Below are positions 50,777-54,277 of a stretch of DNA of 54,277 nucleotides, piece after piece. Position numbers and translations under genes: made by a program. Each line of letters opens with the position of its first letter. Within the stretch, counting starts at the first letter, position 1. This stretch comes from Streptomyces sp. NRRL F-5630 (GTDB lineage Bacteria > Actinomycetota > Actinomycetes > Streptomycetales > Streptomycetaceae): contig NZ_JOGO01000042.1 of NCBI RefSeq assembly GCF_000719475.1, forward strand, positions 1 through 54,277, read 5' to 3'. Below the pieces are notes generated by a model. It did no database searches. It saw only the letters and a program-made list of their open reading frames with translations, and had not been told where the DNA came from.

Positions 50777-50878
50777 CTACTCTGCGGCGTGGTTGAGGAT
50801 CTCTGCGAAACGTCCGGCGTTTATGCGGATCCGCAGGATGTGGTGGTCGGACAGGTCAGGGTCGACCTCGATCCGCAC
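50777..50878 (-). CDS. possible 33-aa small protein downstream of the LuxR regulator
   Basis: A GTG three bases after the regulator stop opens 33 codons with mostly G/C third positions: VRIEVDPDLSDHHILRIRIN, then AGRFAEILNHAAE and a TAG. It is in the same frame as the regulator, so it may be a coupled small protein, a remnant, or an extension cut off by the TGA at 50884. No ribosome site is seen beyond the coupling. The remaining spacer to the precursor (50388-50776) must hold the lanA promoter; I see no other gene in it. Confidence 0.33.
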   Translation of the reverse strand: MRIEVDPDLSDHHILRIRINAGRFAEILNHAAE

Positions 50879-50881
50879 GCT

Positions 50882-51394
50882 TCACGGTGCGGGAGATCGC
50901 GGCCGGGGTGCCGTTGTCGCTGGCTGCCCAGTAGCGGGCCACGTGCCCAGCAGGCCCCACGCGTGAGCCAGGACGACGAGCTGCGTGACATCGGCGGCCC
51001 CCGTCTCGTCGAGCAATTGGTCGATCGCGGATCGGACGTCGGCGGGCGCGAGTCTGGCTGCGAGGGCGACGTCGCTGGAGTCGCTGTGCTCAGCTACCGC
51101 CCGCAGCAGCAGCAGTTGCTCCGCGTTGAGTTCCGGTGTTGGCCTGTCAGAAGTGGGCAGGGCAACCTGCTCGGCAACCAACAGGAGGTGGACGAGCACC
51201 TGCGGTTTGCAGCGGGGCGGGCAGTGCACGCTGTCGCGGATGTCGCGAATGTACTGGCGGATTGTGCCCACCGTCAGACCGGTTCGTGTGGCGATCTCGC
51301 AGGTGGTGAGCCCGTCCACGAGGTGTTGCGCGATGCGTTGCAGGGCCGGTTGCAGGGGTGTGATCGGTGCTCGGGTCGCGATGAGCGGAGTCAC
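50882..51394 (-). CDS. LuxR-type helix-turn-helix regulator
   Basis: A 170-residue protein. LQRIAQHLVDGLTTCEIATR followed by TGLTVGTIRQYIRDI (about residues 15-50) is a LuxR/GerE-type helix-turn-helix. The C-terminal half (LNAEQLLLLRAVAEHSDSSD, then DVRSAIDQLLDETGAADVTQ) looks like a second winged or LuxR-like helix group. I chose the GTG at 51394, preceded by GAAAGAG; the frame is open for 80 more codons of Pro/Thr-rich non-coding-like text. It lies between the precursor and the acyl-CoA dehydrogenase and is the obvious candidate regulator of the locus. Confidence 0.72.
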   Translation of the reverse strand: MTPLIATRAPITPLQPALQRIAQHLVDGLTTCEIATRTGLTVGTIRQYIRDIRDSVHCPPRCKPQVLVHLLLVAEQVALPTSDRPTPELNAEQLLLLRAVAEHSDSSDVALAARLAPADVRSAIDQLLDETGAADVTQLVVLAHAWGLLGTWPATGQPATTAPRPRSPAP

Positions 51395-51521
51395 GGATGT
51401 CTCTTTCTCGGTTTGGATGACGGTCACCGAAGGGGGTCTGTCGACCTCAGCTGGGGGGCGAGGGCTGGCGGGGCGGGCCTGTGCGTGGCGCTGGGGTTCA
51501 CGGGGCGCCGCGCACGGGGGC

Positions 51522-52775
51522 TCATGCGGCGGTCGGGTCGGGGTGTGCCCAGGCTGCTTCGGCGGCGAGGCGTTCGGACCACTGGATGTGGTCCTCGTCG
51601 AAGGCTGCGTCGGCCAGGCGGATGCGCTGGACTTCACCGGTACCGGCCGGTGGGTAGGTGTGCTGGATGTCGCGCCACAGACGCTGGAGGAGGTAGTCGC
51701 CGTCGAGGGCGTGGGCGCCGTGCAGTTCCATGGCGTCCTGGGCGGACTGCACGGCCCACTTGTGGCCGAGGTATTTGGCGTTGATCAGGTCGGCGTCGCA
51801 GGACAGCCCCTGATCGAGGAGGTGAACGGCCTGGTAGGCGAGTATCCGGGCGGCGCGCAGGCGGGCCTCCATGTCGCCGACGCGGTCCCGCAGAACGGGC
51901 AGGTCGGACAGGGTGCCCTGGTAGCGGGGACGGGTCTTGAGACGGGCGGTGGTGGTGTCCACGGCGGCTTCATGGAGGCCGAGGCTGAGGGCGGCCAGGT
52001 TGGGGCGGCCGTAGAGGATGCTGCTGCTCTGGGCAACGGCCAGTCCCTGGCCTACCTCACCGACCATGTTGTCCTCGGGGACGCGGACGTGATCGAGGTC
52101 GAGGCGGCCGGCGGAGAAGCCGTGCAGGCCGAGGCCGGGACGATGGGCGGGGACGGAGAGCCCGGGGCGGTCGGCTTCGACCATGAACGCGGTCAGCGCC
52201 TGCGAGGTGCTCACTTTCGGTGCGGCGGTGCGGGCGATGACGAGGTGGGCCCCCGCCACGTGGCTGTTGCCGATATGGATTTTGCTGCCGGTGATCACCC
52301 ACTCGTTGCCGACGCGTTCGGCCGTGGTTTCGATACCGCCGATGTGCCCCCCGGCGTGTGGTTCGGTCACGGCGATCGATAGCAGCAGGGAGCCGTCCCC
52401 GACCTGGGGAAGCCAGCGGCCCTTCTGCTCGTAGGAGGCGAAGTGCAGCAGGGCACCGGCGGGGATGAGGGTGGCTTGCAGGATGGCCGCGGCAGCCGCC
52501 GAGACCCGCGCGATGCGGTGGACCAGGATCGTCTTGGCCACGTGTCCGGCGCCCAGCCCGCCGAAGACGTCCGGGACGGTGACGGCGAACCAGCCCCGGA
52601 CGGCCATCAGGCCGGCGACCTTGCGCTCCACCCTGCCCGGAGCGGCCTCCATCCGCGCGGCGCACGGCATGACGTGCTCGGCCGCGAAGGCGTCCGCCTC
52701 CTGCCACAGCAGGTCGTGGCGGGCGGTGAGGTAGGGACGCAGCGCCGGTGGCGGCGTGGTGGGTGTGGCGGGCAT
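51522..52775 (-). CDS. acyl-CoA dehydrogenase family protein
   Basis: A 417-residue FAD enzyme of the acyl-CoA dehydrogenase superfamily: N-terminal helices (about 10-120), the beta-domain motif LLSIAVTEPHAGGHIGGIET near 125, WVITGSKIHIGNSHVA, and a C-terminal helical domain with QSAQDAMELHGAHALDGDY and LWRDIQHTYPPAGTGEVQR. These enzymes oxidise acyl-CoA or acyl-carrier-bound substrates; some tailor natural products. GGGAG precedes the ATG at 52775. Whether it serves the lanthipeptide or an unrelated pathway is open. Confidence 0.82.
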   Translation of the reverse strand: MPATPTTPPPALRPYLTARHDLLWQEADAFAAEHVMPCAARMEAAPGRVERKVAGLMAVRGWFAVTVPDVFGGLGAGHVAKTILVHRIARVSAAAAAILQATLIPAGALLHFASYEQKGRWLPQVGDGSLLLSIAVTEPHAGGHIGGIETTAERVGNEWVITGSKIHIGNSHVAGAHLVIARTAAPKVSTSQALTAFMVEADRPGLSVPAHRPGLGLHGFSAGRLDLDHVRVPEDNMVGEVGQGLAVAQSSSILYGRPNLAALSLGLHEAAVDTTTARLKTRPRYQGTLSDLPVLRDRVGDMEARLRAARILAYQAVHLLDQGLSCDADLINAKYLGHKWAVQSAQDAMELHGAHALDGDYLLQRLWRDIQHTYPPAGTGEVQRIRLADAAFDEDHIQWSERLAAEAAWAHPDPTAA

Positions 52776-52860
52776 GGTCTCCCTCTCCCTGGATGAAGGT
52801 CGCAACGCGTGGAGCGGCCGGGGATCGCCTGCGGCTCCCGGGTGGGGGTGGTGGAACGGC

Positions 52861-53493
52861 CTAGCGGACGGGGGCGCGGGTGATGTGGTCCATCACCTGC
52901 GCACTGGCGTCGATGACGATGTCCCGCAGAGGGCGGGCCTCGGCCAGAGGCCGCATCTCGGGGTCGATGACGCACACCGTGCCCAGCACCGTGCCGCTGT
53001 CGTGGATCAGTGGAGCACCGAAGTAGGAACGGATCCCGACGGCGTCAACCACCGCATTGCCGCTGAAGCGCGGTGAGGCGTGAACATCGTGCAGCGGGAG
53101 GGCCTTTTTGCGGGCCATGACTTCCGGGCACCAGCCGTGGTCCCGGCTCATGGTGCGGCCGACGATCACGTACCCGCTGTCCGCGGGCGGCTGGTGCAGT
53201 CCGATGAAGGTCTGCTCCTCCAGGAACAGATTGACGAACCCGTACAGGAACCCGGCCTTCTCAGCCATGTCGCGGGCCAGGTCGTCGAAGTCCTCGTTGG
53301 CCACCGGGGGCACGCCCAGGCGGTTGAGCAGCTCGTAACGCTGCGCCAGCTCCAGCGACTGCTGAGGCCGCTGGCTGGTGAGGGCGGTGGTGAACGGACC
53401 GCGGGTGGTGTCCCGCATGTCGCGCCACGGCAAGGACCCTGCGGACGGGGCGGTCTGCGGTGCGCGGTAGGGGTCGCTGGGGTGCTGTGACAT
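52861..53493 (-). CDS. GAF domain protein
   Basis: A 210-residue cytoplasmic protein. After a 45-residue linker, residues about 50-200 form a GAF domain: ELLNRLGVPPVANEDFDDLA, FVNLFLEEQTFIGLHQPP, HDVHASPRFSGNAVV, IRSYFGAPLIHDSGTVLGTV. GAF domains bind small ligands or light and redox cofactors, or mediate dimerisation. It begins by ATGA overlap with the conservon-type GTPase, so it probably works with it as a sensor or effector. Confidence 0.82.
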   Translation of the reverse strand: MSQHPSDPYRAPQTAPSAGSLPWRDMRDTTRGPFTTALTSQRPQQSLELAQRYELLNRLGVPPVANEDFDDLARDMAEKAGFLYGFVNLFLEEQTFIGLHQPPADSGYVIVGRTMSRDHGWCPEVMARKKALPLHDVHASPRFSGNAVVDAVGIRSYFGAPLIHDSGTVLGTVCVIDPEMRPLAEARPLRDIVIDASAQVMDHITRAPVR

Positions 53494-54152
53494 CAGGCGT
53501 CCTGGAGGGTCGTGGATGGGGCGTGACCAGTGCGATTGGTGGTGGCGCTGTTCACGGCGTGGTCGACGAGGGTCAGCAGAACGCCGGCGACGTGATTCGT
53601 GTCGCGGGCGTCGCAGGTGACCACAGGTACGGCGGAGGGGAGTTCGAGAGCGGTGCGGACCTGCTCGGGGTGGTAGCGGTGCGCCCCGTCGAACTGGTTG
53701 ATGGCGACGACGAAGGGCAGGCCCATGGCTTCGAAGAAGTTGACGGGGGTGAAGCTGCTCTCCAAGCGGCGGGTGTCGACCAGGACGATCGCGCCGATGG
53801 CTCCGCGGGAGAGGTCGTACCAGAGGTCGACGAACCGGTCCTGGCCCGGCGTGCCGAACAGGAACAGTTCCAGAGGCATCGGCGCGTCGGGCAGGGTGAG
53901 CCGGCCGAAGTCGAAGGCGACGGTCGTGGTCTGCTTCGCTTCGATGCCCGCCAGGCTGTCGACGTCCGTGCTCGCCTCGGTCAGGTACTCCTCTGTGCTC
54001 AGAGGTGTGATCTCGCTGACGGCGCCCACGGCGGTGGTCTTGCCGGCGCCGAAGCCCCCGGCGATCACGATCTTCAGCACGGTCGGCGCACCGGCCCGTG
54101 GGTGCGGCGAAACCGTGGTCGGGTCATCCGGCCTGGGGATAGGCGACGGCAT
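53493..54152 (-). CDS. conservon-type small GTPase (CvnD-like)
   Basis: A 219-residue GTP-binding protein of the Streptomyces conservon CvnD family. The G1 loop GGFGAGKTT, the switch-2 motif FGTPGQDRFVDLW and the G4 base-specific motif NQFD are visible, and AKQTTTVAFDFGRL is the usual switch-1 region. CvnD proteins work at the membrane with a CvnA sensor, CvnB roadblock and CvnC DUF742 protein; none is recognisable here, though the window ends just upstream. If the ATG at 54152 is used it overlaps the preceding frame by 29 bases; GTG at 54080 is an alternative. Confidence 0.85.
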   Translation of the reverse strand: MPSPIPRPDDPTTVSPHPRAGAPTVLKIVIAGGFGAGKTTAVGAVSEITPLSTEEYLTEASTDVDSLAGIEAKQTTTVAFDFGRLTLPDAPMPLELFLFGTPGQDRFVDLWYDLSRGAIGAIVLVDTRRLESSFTPVNFFEAMGLPFVVAINQFDGAHRYHPEQVRTALELPSAVPVVTCDARDTNHVAGVLLTLVDHAVNSATTNRTGHAPSTTLQDA

Positions 54153-54277
54153 CAGGCCACTTCCTCTTCAAGCCCGCAGAAAGGGCTGCCAGCAGTTGGG
54201 GAGTCGGACCGGACCCTTCGCCGGTATCGGCATAGGGGTGGGTCAGGGGGACGACGAGGGCGTTGGCGTCAAGGAGA
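54124..54277 (-). CDS. C-terminal fragment of an unidentified protein, cut by the window edge
   Basis: Of the three minus-strand frames entering from the edge only one is open: about 50 residues, LLDANALVVPLTHPYADTGE, then further text ending KWPDAVAYPQAG and TGA at 54124. A conservon would have the DUF742 protein CvnC here, but the text does not look like a DUF742 C-terminus, so I leave it unassigned. Confidence 0.4.
   Translation of the reverse strand, partial: LLDANALVVPLTHPYADTGEGSGPTPQLLAALSAGLKRKWPDAVAYPQAG

Noticed and set aside
50508..50966. A 152-codon plus-strand frame upstream of the lanthipeptide precursor
   Set aside because: No ribosome site, no recognisable domain, and it overlaps the small minus-strand frame and the LuxR-type gene, which have better coding character.
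1..54277. CRISPR array, rRNA genes or a complete tRNA
   Set aside because: No regularly spaced repeats with unique spacers and no rRNA sequence were seen; the only tRNA-like sequence lacks its 3' half.

Overview
The window looks like Streptomyces chromosome: very high G+C, strong G/C in third codon positions, many GTG starts, ATGA stop/start overlaps, and a run of actinobacterial housekeeping genes (sepH, cutRS, DUF4193, dut, DUF3710, ferrochelatase). Several genes carry a -10-like hexamer 6-7 nt before the start codon with no convincing Shine-Dalgarno sequence, the pattern expected of leaderless messages.

From 1 to about 34.5 kb the region is conserved core. In order it holds a GNAT/acyl-CoA-ligase-like protein acetyltransferase, a DUF5998 protein, a nucleotide pyrophosphatase, thymidine kinase, a glyoxalase-fold protein, a sulfurtransferase, the divisome protein SepH, a membrane protein with DDATRVL repeats, an aldonolactone oxidase and MFS exporter pair, coproporphyrin ferrochelatase, inositol monophosphatase, CutRS, DUF4193, an EcsC-like protein, DUF3093, dUTPase, DUF3710, a TetR/SDR pair whose SDR has no stop codon, KdpDE, an OB-fold/DUF3159 pair, two tandem TrkA subunits divergent from a KimA-like potassium permease, and a TRAM-domain RNA methyltransferase. 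Potassium sensing (KdpDE) and transport (TrkA pair, KimA-like permease) lie within about 9 kb, but kdpFABC is absent.

At about 34.5 kb the composition becomes more A/T-rich and accessory DNA begins. It holds four phased copies of TGACGCTC, an unknown coiled-coil protein, a nuclease-like gene followed by a partner split by one in-frame TGA, a truncated tRNA-Arg(TCT) whose anticodon stem-loop has the shape of a tyrosine-recombinase core site, a DUF91/DUF5655 nuclease-like protein, an IS transposase tail, a complete IS256-family element with an 8-bp direct repeat, a DUF6461-like protein and a secreted NucA/NucB-type nuclease.

From 43.3 kb to the end nearly everything is on the minus strand. The core is a class I lanthipeptide locus of the FxLD type: a 59-residue precursor, a LanB with only the N-terminal part, LanC, and a fusion of the missing LanB elimination domain with a protein-isoaspartate-type O-methyltransferase. 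Downstream are a helical-repeat protein and a truncated gene; upstream are a LuxR-type regulator, an acyl-CoA dehydrogenase, a GAF protein and a conservon-type GTPase. The likely product is a small lanthipeptide with rings from four Cys and a succinimide or isoaspartate made from Asp46, the only Asp in the core.
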